DNA of 64,000 bases from PUMD01 sp964599275 (GCA_964599275.1 CAZRFK010000003.1:1-64000); one strand, 5' to 3'. Counted from the stretch's first letter, positions 8,741 to 18,019 are shown. Notes: a model not told the origin generated them from the letters alone. Program-made: numbers and translations.

Positions 8741-10774
8741 TTGACAGAGAATTCTTCATGTTTGGAACTTGAAAACGTCTTTTCCTTGCAGAAAACTTCA
8801 GATGCACAGATATCACCCGGCGGCAGTCAGGTCGCTTTTACATCTTCGCAACACTGCAAGATAGATGACAACGCCAACCCCATATCGCACATATGGATGG
8901 TATCCGTAAATGGCGGGGATGAACGACCCCTGGTTCACGAAAACGTCAGCAACCGCATGCCCCGTTGGTCTCCAGTACTGAAAGAATCCAGTGAAGGGGC
9001 ACTACCTTCCGATCTGGCTTTTATGAGCGACCGCAGTGATCCCTCCAAGGGAATCCACCTGCCCTACCTGCTTAGGGCAGGCGGCGGGGAAGCAGTCCCC
9101 ATCCATGGCATCAAAGGTAACGTTGAACATATGCAGTGGCTGGGGGACGGGCGCCACCTGGTCCTGCTGGTCACCCAACCTGAAACTGAGGAAGAAAAAC
9201 GGCGGGCAGAGGAAAGGGACGACCGCATAGTCTTTGAAGAGGAAGGGAAGTATCAGCAGCTGTGGCTGGCGGATATAAAAGCAGATACGGCCACCATAAT
9301 CAGCCCCCAGGATCTGCATATCTGGGAATTTGACATCTGCGAAGAGAACGAAAACATAGTTGCCCTGGTTTCGGATGAACCGCATCTGCACTCGTGGTAC
9401 AGCGCACACCTTGCGGTGTGGGGTATTCCCGAGCACCCTCATGAGGATGAACCTGTCGAGCCGCGCCGGCTTTACTTACCTCCTTGTGATGTACAGATAG
9501 CCTGTCCGACCTGGTCTCCCGGCGGTGACAGGGTGGCCTTTATAACCTGCACCTGCAGTGACCCGGGACTGGTAACTGGAGACATCTGGGTAAAAAGCGC
9601 AGATGCAGATAATAAGCCGGAATGTCTGACGCCCAACGCATCCTTCAGCGCCAACTGGCTGCAGTGGACTGACAACGACAAATTGTTTTTCAGCAGCTAC
9701 TGCGAGGGAGACCTGATGCTGGGACGGATAAAATTGGATGGTGATGAGGTCACCTGCGAGAAGGTGCATCAAAGCGGCCGGGCCACTCCCGGACGCGCCC
9801 GATTTTCTCTGGACAGCTGCACACAGCGTCTGGCCATGGCTGTTGAAAGTCCCAATAGTCCCCCGGAGGTCTGGCTGGGCCACCTTGACCAAACAGACTG
9901 TGACGTCGAGGACCCTTCCAATGAACAGCTGCAGCTGCACTGTCTGACCTCCGTAAACAGCTGTGCAGAATCCTTCAAGCTGGGACAAACTGAGGTTGTT
10001 ACATGGCCGGCTCCCGATGGTCTGGAGATTCAGGGTCTTTTGGTCAAACCCCCCGGATACACACAGGGTGAGCGCTATCCCCTGGTGGTACGGGTGCACG
10101 GGGGTCCCACCTCCCTGCACAAACAGGGGTTTTCAGCATCTCCAGGTTCATGGGCGCAGCTTCTGGCCGCACGCGGATTCTGTGTGCTTTTACCAAACCC
10201 CCGCGGCAGCGCTGGCTGGGGAACCAGCTTTTCCAGTGCCAATGTGGGAGATGTAGGTGAGGGTGATTTTTGCGACATTATGGCCGGGGTGGACCACTGC
10301 ATAGAGCTGGGTATAGCTGATCCGGAACAGATAGGCATCGGTGGAGGCAGCTTCGGCGGCTATATGACCGCGTGGGCCATAAGTCAGACCGACCGATTCA
10401 GGGCTGCCATCATGTCCGCGGGCATAGTTAACGTCCTCAGCTTCTACGGCACCAGCGATCGCCCCAATTACGCCAGCCAGTTTCACGATGCAGACCCCTA
10501 CGCCAGCGACATGTTCACCAGATACTCTCCCATAACCTACGCCGACCAGATACATACGCCCACGTTGATACTGCACGGGGAAAAAGACCAGTGCTGCGAT
10601 GTGGGTCAGGCCAAGGAACTGTTCCGGGCCCTGCGCGAGCACGGAAACACACCCGTTCGCCTGGTGATATACCCCCGTGAGGGACACGGAATAAGGGAGA
10701 AAAAACACCTGCAGGATTATCTGAAGCGAATACTCAACTGGTACAGTAAGCACTTGAAAGATTCGAACAATTGA
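8741..10774 (+). CDS. S9-family peptidase (prolyl oligopeptidase / acylaminoacyl-peptidase type)
   Basis: Serine peptidase of 677 residues without a signal peptide, so probably cytoplasmic peptide turnover. The N-terminal half is a WD40/TolB-like beta-propeller (TSDAQISPGGSQVAFTSS, WSPGGDRVAF). The C-terminal alpha/beta-hydrolase domain starts near residue 425. The nucleophile is Ser537 in GGGSFGGYM; Asp616 in LHGEKDQCCD and His649 in REGHG complete the triad. HGGPTS supplies the oxyanion region. GGAGGTG is 6 nt from the TTG start at 8741. The neighbours (transporter, M24 aminopeptidase) on the same strand hint at a peptide utilisation group. Confidence 0.95.
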   Translation: MTENSSCLELENVFSLQKTSDAQISPGGSQVAFTSSQHCKIDDNANPISHIWMVSVNGGDERPLVHENVSNRMPRWSPVLKESSEGALPSDLAFMSDRSDPSKGIHLPYLLRAGGGEAVPIHGIKGNVEHMQWLGDGRHLVLLVTQPETEEEKRRAEERDDRIVFEEEGKYQQLWLADIKADTATIISPQDLHIWEFDICEENENIVALVSDEPHLHSWYSAHLAVWGIPEHPHEDEPVEPRRLYLPPCDVQIACPTWSPGGDRVAFITCTCSDPGLVTGDIWVKSADADNKPECLTPNASFSANWLQWTDNDKLFFSSYCEGDLMLGRIKLDGDEVTCEKVHQSGRATPGRARFSLDSCTQRLAMAVESPNSPPEVWLGHLDQTDCDVEDPSNEQLQLHCLTSVNSCAESFKLGQTEVVTWPAPDGLEIQGLLVKPPGYTQGERYPLVVRVHGGPTSLHKQGFSASPGSWAQLLAARGFCVLLPNPRGSAGWGTSFSSANVGDVGEGDFCDIMAGVDHCIELGIADPEQIGIGGGSFGGYMTAWAISQTDRFRAAIMSAGIVNVLSFYGTSDRPNYASQFHDADPYASDMFTRYSPITYADQIHTPTLILHGEKDQCCDVGQAKELFRALREHGNTPVRLVIYPREGHGIREKKHLQDYLKRILNWYSKHLKDSNN

Positions 10775-10922
10775 ATGCAGTATACTCAGGCATCTTCATC
10801 GCTGATCTTCGAGCCGCAAGCAAGTATTGTACGACAGGGAGAAATTATGCACTTTTTGCAGACGTACAGAGTTAGAAAGCGGCGTCAATTATGACCGCTG
10901 AGAAAGGCAGGTCGCACCCACT

Positions 10923-12302
10923 GTGAAAACTGCGGAGTCTGATTTATCGGTGTCAGAAGAGGAACTGTCCTATAAAAAGATTGCCGTGTTCTTTTTACCC
11001 CTTCTGCTGAGCGGGCTCATGATGTCGGCCGGTCAACCCATAGTGCAGGCGGGGCTGGCAAGGTTGAAGGATCCCGACATAACCCTTGCAGCTTACGGGA
11101 TGGCTTTTTACACTGCTGTTCTTCTGGAATCACCAATTATAATGCTGCTGCCTGCGGCCAACGCGCTGGTGACCGACCAGAAAGCCTACCGGCTCACCCG
11201 CAACTGCATGCTGGCCATATCGGCCGCCCTTACCGTCATCACAGCAGTTATCACCTTTGTGACTCCACTGTATCAGTACCTGTTTGAACAGGTCCTGGGT
11301 TATCCTGAACTGGTGGCCTCGGAGGCCCGCCCGGGTCTGGCGGTGCTTTTGCTGTGGCCGGCGCTGATCGGCATCCGGCGGTATTACCAGGGGATTCTGG
11401 TGAAGTTCGGCTGGACCGCCGTGGTGGGCTGGGGCACCGGGGCGCGACTGGTAAGCATGATCCTGGTGGTAATGGTGGGCAACCAGAGGTTTCCCGGTTA
11501 CGGGGTAGTTATTGGCAGCGCCGCCCTGGTAATCGGTGTACTGGTGGATGCGGTTATAGCCGTCATCGCCAGCCGCGTACTCCTTACTCATGAAAGCCTC
11601 CCTCCTGTATCGGAGGAAACACCCGAGGGAGCCCGCAGCGTGGCCGGGTTTGTGAAGTTTTTTGCTCCTCTGGCCCTGACCAGCGTACTCCGCACCGCTG
11701 CCCGTCCGCTCATGCTCAGCGGTATAGCCCGGGCCTACAGGCCGGTCCTGTCTCTGGCCGCCTTCCCGGTTGCCATGGGAACAGCATCCATACTGGCCAA
11801 CCATCTGCGAATGCTGCGGGAAGTATTTTTGACCCTGGTAGAGGATGAAGAATCACTGGACAAACTCAAAAGTTTCAGCGCTGCAGTTGCAGTTGGCTTT
11901 ACAATATTCATGTCTGCGGTGGCATTTACCCCGCTGGCCAACCTGTACCACGGCAGCATCATAGGACTGACGGGTGGCACTCTCATAGCGGCCAACATCT
12001 CCCTGCAGTTTCTGGCTCTGATGCCCCTCATCCGGGCGTTTCAGGCTTACTATCAGGGGCTTTTGATAAAGACAGAGAAAACATGGCCGGTCAACGGCGC
12101 CTCGTTTGCCAACCTGATCATACTGGTTGGCGCCATGAATCTGGCCGCTTCTGTGACGGACATTTCCGGTTACCTGATAGCCGGGGTAGTGTTGCCGGCC
12201 GCACTGGCCGGAGAATCATTCGCCCTGTGGTACTGGTCCCGACCGTGCAGAAAAGTAATAGCCGATACCGGCACCTCGAAAACCACTGCAGCCTGCAGAT
12301 AG
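10923..12302 (+). CDS. MATE-like / MOP-superfamily multi-spanning transporter
   Basis: Integral membrane protein of 459 residues with about twelve hydrophobic segments, with an internal two-fold similarity (FFLPLLLSGLMMSAGQP versus FFAPLALTSVLRTAARP; RRYYQGILVKFG versus QAYYQGLLIKTEK). The repeat fits the multidrug/oligosaccharidyl-lipid/polysaccharide flippase fold, but it is distant from ordinary MATE pumps, and ANKH-like or lipid II flippase-like relatives are equally possible. The substrate is unknown. The GTG start at 10923 has only a weak AGGCAGG upstream. It lies between two peptidase genes on the same strand, with 148 and 71 bp gaps. Confidence 0.75.
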   Translation: MKTAESDLSVSEEELSYKKIAVFFLPLLLSGLMMSAGQPIVQAGLARLKDPDITLAAYGMAFYTAVLLESPIIMLLPAANALVTDQKAYRLTRNCMLAISAALTVITAVITFVTPLYQYLFEQVLGYPELVASEARPGLAVLLLWPALIGIRRYYQGILVKFGWTAVVGWGTGARLVSMILVVMVGNQRFPGYGVVIGSAALVIGVLVDAVIAVIASRVLLTHESLPPVSEETPEGARSVAGFVKFFAPLALTSVLRTAARPLMLSGIARAYRPVLSLAAFPVAMGTASILANHLRMLREVFLTLVEDEESLDKLKSFSAAVAVGFTIFMSAVAFTPLANLYHGSIIGLTGGTLIAANISLQFLALMPLIRAFQAYYQGLLIKTEKTWPVNGASFANLIILVGAMNLAASVTDISGYLIAGVVLPAALAGESFALWYWSRPCRKVIADTGTSKTTAACR

Positions 12303-12373
12303 GGTAAATTCGGATGCTCACCTGTCATCTGCGACTAAAACAGAGAAAAACACCTAAAAGGAGGTAACTTTAT

Positions 12374-13507
12374 TTGAACTATCTTGAAAGGTTGAACAAA
12401 CTGCAGCAGGCTATGCACAAGGAATCTTTTGACGGCCTCATTTACAGCACCGGCCCCAACTTCCGCTATTTCACCGGCGTACCGGTAAAATGGCGGCGGG
12501 AACAAGAACCCACTGAACCCGACTGCCTGCTCATTGCCGCCAGAAATACTGAACCGCGGGTAATAGTGCCTGCCTCTGCTACGCATCTGGCAGAGAAGTC
12601 TCCAGTAAACGTCAGCGTGGTTGATTCCCCGGAACAGGTGGTCGACATTCTGGACAGCTTGCTTCCGGATGGCCGCATCGGCACCGGACCGGAGCGCGCT
12701 GAATGCTATTTAACTGAACTGGCTGCTGAGGCGCAGCCAAAGGCTGATATCTGCAGTGCGCAGCATGTTGGTGAAAAACTGCGCTACTGCAAGGATGAAA
12801 AAGAAATAGAGGTTCTCAGAAGGGCTGCGGCCATGTGCGATGAGGTAATGGAAGAAATAGTCGATCACATAAGGCCCGGCATCACTCAAACCAGGTTGGA
12901 GGAGATGATCGCCGAAGTGGGAACCAGCCTGGGAGCAGAAGATGTATCATTTTCCCCGACGGCCGCCTTTGTAAAATCCGACACCGAGCCCACCGACCAA
13001 CCCTTTGTGTACCCCAAAGATGAGGGGCTGGTGCCGGGAACATCCATAGCCTTTGACTTTGGCTTTGTGCTTGAAGGATACTGCTCCGATTTCGGCCGCT
13101 CCTTTTACTGCGGGCCGGCCCCCGATCACATCTCGGGAGCCTACCGCGCCCTACAGGAGTCCCAGTGCCAGCTGATACAGAGGATGGGACCTGATGAAAT
13201 GACGGTCAGCGAATTGTTCGACACCATAGAAGAAGCGCTCGATGAACGCGACTACGGCGATCGCCTGCGGGCGCGCCTGCCTGGAAGGGGACTTGGTCAT
13301 CAGATCGGGGTGGATCTGCATGAGAACCCGCGCCTGAACCCCGAATGGGATGATGCCCTGCAGCCGGGGATGACCATGGCTATAGAACCGAAGCTGTGGC
13401 TGCCCGGGGAATATTATCTGCGGGTGGAGGACATTGTGCTGATAACCGAGGACGGAACAGAAACCTTCACCACGTTTGACCGCGAACTGTTCGAACTGCC
13501 GCTGTAA
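12374..13507 (+). CDS. M24-family metallopeptidase (Xaa-Pro aminopeptidase-like)
   Basis: Cytoplasmic metallopeptidase of 377 residues. The N-terminal creatinase-like domain (GPNFRYFTGV, residues 1-130) precedes the pita-bread catalytic domain. Metal ligands are visible: the aspartates of AFDFGFVLEGYCSDFGRS, the histidine of GRGLGHQIG, the glutamate of AIEPKLW and the glutamate of RVEDIVLI. This arrangement is that of PepQ/PepP enzymes that remove the residue before proline. TTG 12374 is preferred, with AAAGGAGG 8 nt before it. It may work with the S9 peptidase encoded upstream. A terminator follows. Confidence 0.93.
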   Translation: MNYLERLNKLQQAMHKESFDGLIYSTGPNFRYFTGVPVKWRREQEPTEPDCLLIAARNTEPRVIVPASATHLAEKSPVNVSVVDSPEQVVDILDSLLPDGRIGTGPERAECYLTELAAEAQPKADICSAQHVGEKLRYCKDEKEIEVLRRAAAMCDEVMEEIVDHIRPGITQTRLEEMIAEVGTSLGAEDVSFSPTAAFVKSDTEPTDQPFVYPKDEGLVPGTSIAFDFGFVLEGYCSDFGRSFYCGPAPDHISGAYRALQESQCQLIQRMGPDEMTVSELFDTIEEALDERDYGDRLRARLPGRGLGHQIGVDLHENPRLNPEWDDALQPGMTMAIEPKLWLPGEYYLRVEDIVLITEDGTETFTTFDRELFELPL

Positions 13508-13531
13508 ATTTCCTGAAGGTCTGTCTGTGAG

Positions 13532-13558
13532 GGGGAGGGGTATAGACTACCCCTCCCC
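13532..13558 (+). terminator. Terminator after the M24 peptidase gene
   Basis: GGGGAGGGGTA pairs with TACCCCTCCCC around a 5-nt loop. The following T-tract is weak (GCTCCTTCT). It lies between convergent genes. Confidence 0.6.
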
Positions 13559-13591
13559 GCTCCTTCTATGAAAGGGTATGCTCACGATAAC

Positions 13592-14272
13592 TCAGCAGTT
13601 AAGCGGACAGACCTTCTGACACAGATTACACTCCACTGAAAAAATGCCACGCTTCTGCAGATTTTCAGCCCGCAGCCTGCGGCTCCCCTCCTCTGCTGCT
13701 ACCATACACCGGGAAAAATCCAGCTTATAATCAGAGAGCGCATCCTCCGGACACACAGAGACACACCGGTCACAACCGGTACACAGCTGCGACCTGAAAG
13801 GATCACCAGCCTTATTGAAAGAAAGAGAGGCATCGGTAAGCATTACACCGAAACGGACATTGGAACCGTACTGAGGGTGAGCCACCAAAGTATTTTTGCC
13901 TATATGGCCCAACCCGGCCAGAACAGCAGCCCGTTTGTATGAAATTCCGCGACAAACCAGCGAAGTATATCCCTGTTCTGACAGCCATTCTGCCAGCAGG
14001 TGCAGGCGGTGATTTATCACCTCATTGTAAAAGACGGCCCTGAGGCTATCCGTATCCACCAGTGCATCCAGAACTTCTTCTGTGACGTGCAAAGCAGCAA
14101 CTACTACTGAACGACATCCTGGCCATACCTCCTCCGGCAGCTCGTAATACTCATCCTCAGATTCAGGCCTGGGAACCCTGGGGTGTTTTGAAAATTCGTC
14201 CGGATCCGCTACGCCCAGGTCAGAAAACCCCAGCCGCTTTGCTTCTTGTTGTAATTTGCCCTTCAACGTCAT
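13592..14272 (-). CDS. QueG-like double [4Fe-4S] protein (short form)
   Basis: Protein of 226 residues related to epoxyqueuosine reductase (COG1600). It has the N-terminal cobalamin-domain-like part (LGFSDLGVADPDEF, GRGISYKRAAVLAGLGHIGKNTLV-type region) and a ferredoxin domain with LCTGCDRCVSVCP and, near the end, CNLCQKVCPLNC. True QueG is about 350 residues or more and carries C-terminal HEAT-like repeats; these are absent, so the queuosine step should not be assumed. Similar short proteins are often annotated only as 4Fe-4S double-cluster proteins. ATG 14272 has AAAGGAGGA upstream. The gene stands alone. Confidence 0.82.
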   Translation of the reverse strand: MTLKGKLQQEAKRLGFSDLGVADPDEFSKHPRVPRPESEDEYYELPEEVWPGCRSVVVAALHVTEEVLDALVDTDSLRAVFYNEVINHRLHLLAEWLSEQGYTSLVCRGISYKRAAVLAGLGHIGKNTLVAHPQYGSNVRFGVMLTDASLSFNKAGDPFRSQLCTGCDRCVSVCPEDALSDYKLDFSRCMVAAEEGSRRLRAENLQKRGIFSVECNLCQKVCPLNC

Positions 14273-14448
14273 TGGTCTCCTCCTTTAACTATCACTCTCA
14301 GCAAACGAAAGCTGCAAAAGAGAAACTAAGTTTCAATCAATTGACCAGAAGGTGAAAAACATAGCCCCACAGACGGGATACGCCTGCAGGGACAGGTGAA
14401 TTATAAAGCAAAACACAACTGGAATTTATCCAACCACTGTACGCCAAT

Positions 14449-14998
14449 TTATCTTATATTACCTGCAACCAAAGCTCCAACCACACAGAGCAGTCCCAAT
14501 CCGCCCACGATCATCGGTACCGTCAGGAAGTAAGAGGATATGTAATCGACCGTATCAATGAGAACGTCAACTTCAACTGGCATCTCCGCTGCTGCGCTGG
14601 CAATCTCCTGGTCAACAAACCGTGCGCGCAAAATAAACAGTGCCGCACAGAAAGTGGCAGATGAAAGCACAAACGCTGCACCTGTGCGAGCACCTGCTGA
14701 ACCTCGGGCGTCATGACCTCCCTGATCATTTCATCCAGCATAAGATCATCAGGAAAGTCCATTTCACCAGAGAAGCCTCCGGCAGTAATCTGTTGACANN
14801 NNNNNNNNNNNNNNNNNNNNNNNNNNNNNNNNNNNNNNNNNNNNNNNNNNNNNNNNNNNNNNNNNNNNNNNNNNNNNNNNNNNNNNNNNNNNNNNNNNGA
14901 TCATCAGGAAAGTCCATTTCACCAGAGAAGCCTCCGGCAGTAATCTGTTGACACGTCGCTACATCATATGCGCCTTTGCCTTGCTGGCGTACAATCAT
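14449..14998 (-). CDS. Uncertain small membrane protein interrupted by the assembly gap
   Basis: If the 100 N and one copy of the duplicated 55 bp are removed, a frame runs from ATG 14998 (MIVRQQGKGAYDVATCQQITAGG) to about 14680 (EVMTPEVQQVLAQV). A second frame, offset by one base, then continues with RTGAAFVLSSATFCAALFILRA and a C-terminal TM segment (FLTVPMIVGGLGLLCVVGALVA). Together they would make about 130 residues with two membrane segments. A frameshift near 14670-14690, real or a sequencing error, would be needed. No family is recognised and the ribosome binding site is weak. Confidence 0.3.
14744..14953. repeat. Assembly gap (100 N) flanked by identical 55-bp ends
   Basis: Bases 14744-14798 and 14899-14953 are identical over 55 bp and immediately flank the N run at 14799-14898. 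This is what two contigs with an unmerged k-mer-sized overlap look like. The true sequence is probably continuous and shorter by 155 bp. A genuine direct repeat cannot be excluded. Confidence 0.85.
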
Positions 14999-15341
14999 GG
15001 TGCTTTATTCCCGTAGCCAGAACAAAATCCTCCCAATTAAATGCCGTAAATTCCATCAATAGCAGAATAATCTGCAAACGATTCCTGCACGCTTGGTCTT
15101 GTTAAATGGGTTTTCATGCAGAGCTGCCCTGCATGAGAGTGTCTGTGATAAACAGACCAGACGAAGATGCCGCAGCCCCTCGTCCTCTAACTCTAAAAGC
15201 ACCTCCCAGTTAACCGGTACATGACCCAGCAAGAAGGAGCTCAAAACTTTTAAGCAGGATGATTCAACAAAAGATCGAATACAAGTAATAAAAGAACCAC
15301 ATCACGAAAAAGAGGCGAAACAAGGAAAGAAGGTGCTTTTG
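14999..15341. other. Intergenic region
   Basis: About 340 bp between the gap and the flavin reductase gene. Only a 62-codon minus-strand frame without a ribosome binding site or recognisable similarity is present. I see nothing else. Confidence 0.4.
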
Positions 15342-15914
15342 ATGTCCAAGATAACGTGCGGATCGAAGGCTCTGCTCTTCCCCCTGCCCACGGTCATCGT
15401 TGGCATAAAGGTGGACGAGGGGGTCAACTACATGACAGTTGGATACTGCGGGATGATCGGAGGACCACCATCCACCATCGCCGTGGCCCTCGGCAACCAG
15501 AGCGTGACCTATGATTGGATCGAGGCATGCGATGGATTCAGCGTTAACATCCCCTCAGCTAAGCAGGTTGCCGAAACCGATTACGTGGGAGTGGTGTCGG
15601 GGCGCGATGTTGACAAGTCCGAGGTCTTCACCACTTTTTACGGTGACTTGGGCGATGTGCCCATGATACAGGAATGTCCCGTCAGCATGGAGTGCCGTCT
15701 GACCGAGATCCTAACGCTGGGAGACATGCGAACCTGCTTGGGGGAGATCATCCAGACCCACGTTGATGAGTCATGCTTCGTAGACGACGAAATCGCTATT
15801 TCCAGGGTGGATCCGATTGTCCTCAGTCCCACTGAGGCGGAGTATCTGCGGATAGGCGAGGTCATCGCCCCCGCCTATGAGGTGAGCAAAAACCTGATGG
15901 ATGACGAGGCGTGA
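15342..15914 (+). CDS. Flavin reductase-like (flavoredoxin) domain protein
   Basis: FMN-binding split-barrel protein of 190 residues, cytoplasmic. The N-terminal LFPLPTVIVGIKVD, the central NYMTVGYCGMIGGPPSTIAVAL and the HLEC-like CRLTEI match the flavin reductase-like family; members transfer electrons as flavoredoxins or act as NAD(P)H:flavin reductases. ATG 15342 is chosen because GAAGGTG lies 6 nt upstream. Codon use (CTC, ATC, GTC, GAC in quantity) and GC content appear higher than in the neighbours, which may reflect transfer. It stands isolated between the gap region and a MerR gene, so its partner is unknown. Confidence 0.85.
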   Translation: MSKITCGSKALLFPLPTVIVGIKVDEGVNYMTVGYCGMIGGPPSTIAVALGNQSVTYDWIEACDGFSVNIPSAKQVAETDYVGVVSGRDVDKSEVFTTFYGDLGDVPMIQECPVSMECRLTEILTLGDMRTCLGEIIQTHVDESCFVDDEIAISRVDPIVLSPTEAEYLRIGEVIAPAYEVSKNLMDDEA

Positions 15915-16393
15915 GGATTTTCTCTGCGGGGGATGCCCGACCTACCGGTGCCTTATGGGAACAGACCGGCCCAGGATCATCGGCTCACCCCGCGATCTTA
16001 CTCTTCAGGATTCCAGGACTTTCTTAATATTTGGACGTAAAAATCGAACGATCACTATTAGCTGGAGTACAGCTTGGAAAATCCAAGATACATCTGCAGG
16101 TGTATGGACGGTCGCTTCGTTCAAGTTAAAAATGTCAGGTAACTGATTCACAATCTTTGCATTCTATATTCTTGTGACTCTATGCTCCCACAACAATAAT
16201 ACTTTGGGTTAATGTGGTAGAATTCGCCTTCACTACTATTTCAACTCTTTTAACTTCGCACCGCAGCTAAGATAACTCCACCAAGCGTTTATACATAGCA
16301 ACACCCCAGTAATTTCGATTTTAAAATATTTAGGAATTCCCAAGAACCAATTCCCCCCACTTGCGCATACAATGCTCACTGAGGATGATAACA
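15915..16393. other. Intergenic region before the MerR gene
   Basis: About 480 bp without a convincing gene; the frames present lack ribosome binding sites. A TACAAT at 16368-16373 could be the -10 of the MerR gene, but no good -35 partner is seen. Confidence 0.4.
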
Positions 16394-16864
16394 ATGTCAG
16401 GATATGCGGAGCAAAAACTATACCATATCGGAGAAGCTGCAAGAAAATCAGGGGTGAGCGTACAGACGCTGCGCTGCTATGAAAAAATGGGTTTTATTCA
16501 TCCCTGCCGGTCGGCAGGAGGAAGGTTCCGTCTGTACACATCAGTGGATCTGCAAAGAATCCGTCAGGTACAATCCCTGAAGAAAAAGGGGCTATCCCTG
16601 CAGAATATAGGTTCCATAATACTAACAAGACCAGAACAACAGTCCCCAGAACAGTTTGCTCATAGCCAGGCTGTTATGGGTGAGCAGATAAATCAGATAG
16701 GACAACAAATCAAGCGCATGAGACAGCAGGCGACACAGATACAGGCCATCCTGAGAACGCTCACCGGCTGCGAAACCTGTTCGCTTCCCAAGTGTTCTCC
16801 TGGCTGTTCAAACTGGGAGAGTTTTATGTGGTACGCCTCAAGGGGAAAGCCAGAAGGCAAATGA
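16394..16864 (+). CDS. MerR-family transcriptional regulator with C-terminal cysteine cluster
   Basis: Regulator of 156 residues. The N-terminal winged helix is clear: YHIGEAARKSGVSVQTLRCYEKMGFI, then GGRFRLYTSVDLQRIRQV and SLQNIGSIIL. A glutamine-rich coiled coil follows (about 95-130). The C-terminus has CETCSLPKC followed by SPGC, four cysteines that could bind a metal or sense redox state; this resembles neither CueR nor SoxR exactly. ATG 16394 is favoured because GAGG is 9 nt upstream, while an ATG at 16385 abuts it. No target gene is obvious: the flavin reductase upstream and the pseudogene downstream are the only neighbours. Confidence 0.88.
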   Translation: MSGYAEQKLYHIGEAARKSGVSVQTLRCYEKMGFIHPCRSAGGRFRLYTSVDLQRIRQVQSLKKKGLSLQNIGSIILTRPEQQSPEQFAHSQAVMGEQINQIGQQIKRMRQQATQIQAILRTLTGCETCSLPKCSPGCSNWESFMWYASRGKPEGK

Positions 16865-16959
16865 ATGCTTTCCCCTGCTTTTTCAGCTGCAAATCCATTA
16901 TGCTGATGTGTAATATATGAAAAATTAAAAGAGTAGGTTGAATATCCTATATAGCATTA

Positions 16960-17955
16960 AGAACGTTTGTGAGGTTGTCGCCTCCCTGCTATGCAGCATG
17001 ACGGTGTTCGCAGCAACCGGTCCGCTGCTGTCTCTACTGTATACAACGCTGAACTGGAAGCGTTCGTTGGCGGAGTTTTAGCCAGTCAGATGTATGAACA
17101 CAGCATCCCGGCAGCTGTTGCTTCCGTTGTTGGGGATGGACGGACCGCTATGTTGAAGGAACGGGTACGCCGTTCTGAAAGACCTCACCCCGATTGATCC
17201 ACACAGAAAGTTCACTTTTCGATCCGGACCAACTTCTAAACTGTTTAGCCGGACGGCAGTTATGCATATGGTAGAATGAGGAACTATTCACCGATTCACT
17301 TGGAGGAAGACATCAACGAATACCTGGACTTTGAAATCGGACACCCCCGGCGGGGACCCTGCTGTGAAGGCAATCTTTAAAGGAGACCATCTCGTCAGAA
17401 GACAGCATAAACAACCCTTTTCCTGACCTTAAAACCCGGGGTATGGGTCATGAGATGAGTCAGGGTGATGGGTTCTGGTTCGTACGTTCGCTTGGGATAT
17501 AAGTATTTCCTCCCGAACAGATAATCTCCTGCTTCAACTGCGGCACAATTTCGCCGCATACACAGTCGAAAAAATCTTCGGAATGCCCTTGAGGAATATG
17601 TGCAGGAAAATATCGTCAGCCCGCTATAAACGCATAACACAACCTTCCGTCACCCCTGCCCGAGCCGCTGAAGGAAGATGTGTCCCCGGCCTACAACATG
17701 AGTGGGGACAATATGATGAGGGAGGATTTAAGTACATTTCCAAGCTGCCGACTGGCAGTGAATCGAGTACCGCAGCTGATTCGCTTGGTTCATGCTCACG
17801 CACCTGCAGGAAGGTCAGTATCGGGGGGCTGGTTTTTTAAACACCCACCAGGTGGTAAAGTTCTGAGGAAGCATGGTTCACTTCATATGCGATTTCTCGA
17901 GTATGGGTGGAACCTACAGCAACTCGTACCGGCAAGTGTTCAATGCACATCTTGA
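16960..17955 (+). pseudogene. Decayed beta-lactamase-family serine hydrolase with an internal inversion
   Basis: Fragments of one PF00144-type serine hydrolase can be followed in order, but in changing frames. A signal-like stretch (VVASLLCSMTVFAATG) is followed by LEAFVGGVLASQMYEHSIPAA, GYAVLKDLTPIDPHRKFTF, SKLFSRTAVMHMVE then a stop, HLEEDINEYLDFEIG, AAYTVEKIFGMPLEEYVQENI, LPEPLKEDVSPAYN, GQYDEGGFKYISKLPTGS, FMLTHLQEGQYRG and GGTYSNSYRQVFNAHLD. The middle portion (EPITLTHLMTHTPGF, then GKGLFMLSSDEMVSFK) is on the minus strand at about 17375-17510, so an internal piece is inverted. The SxxK nucleophile position reads Pro (GPTSKLF). At least five frameshifts or stops make it non-functional. 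Confidence 0.85.
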
Positions 17956-17981
17956 CACTATACAACTGACTAAAACATACT
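17952..17981 (+). promoter_or_regulatory. Possible promoter of pckA
   Basis: TTGACA at 17952-17957 and CATACT at 17976-17981, spacer 18 bp. It overlaps the end of the pseudogene and precedes pckA by about 40 bp. Confidence 0.45.
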
Positions 17982-18019
17982 TAAAACAAAAGGAGGCAGA
18001 AACGAGAGGAGTCTTGCAA

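Noticed and set aside
14523..14762. 79-codon frame at the edge of the gap
   Set aside because: The frame's end (LCFHLPLSVRHCLFCAHG) looks like out-of-frame reading of a membrane segment, so it is treated as part of a possible frameshifted gene.
15901..16146. 81-codon plus-strand frame after the flavin reductase gene
   Set aside because: It overlaps the flavin reductase stop, lacks a ribosome binding site and has no recognisable sequence.
17395..17640. 81-codon minus-strand frame containing HLMTHTPGF
   Set aside because: It is not a gene by itself; it is the inverted middle piece of the serine hydrolase pseudogene.
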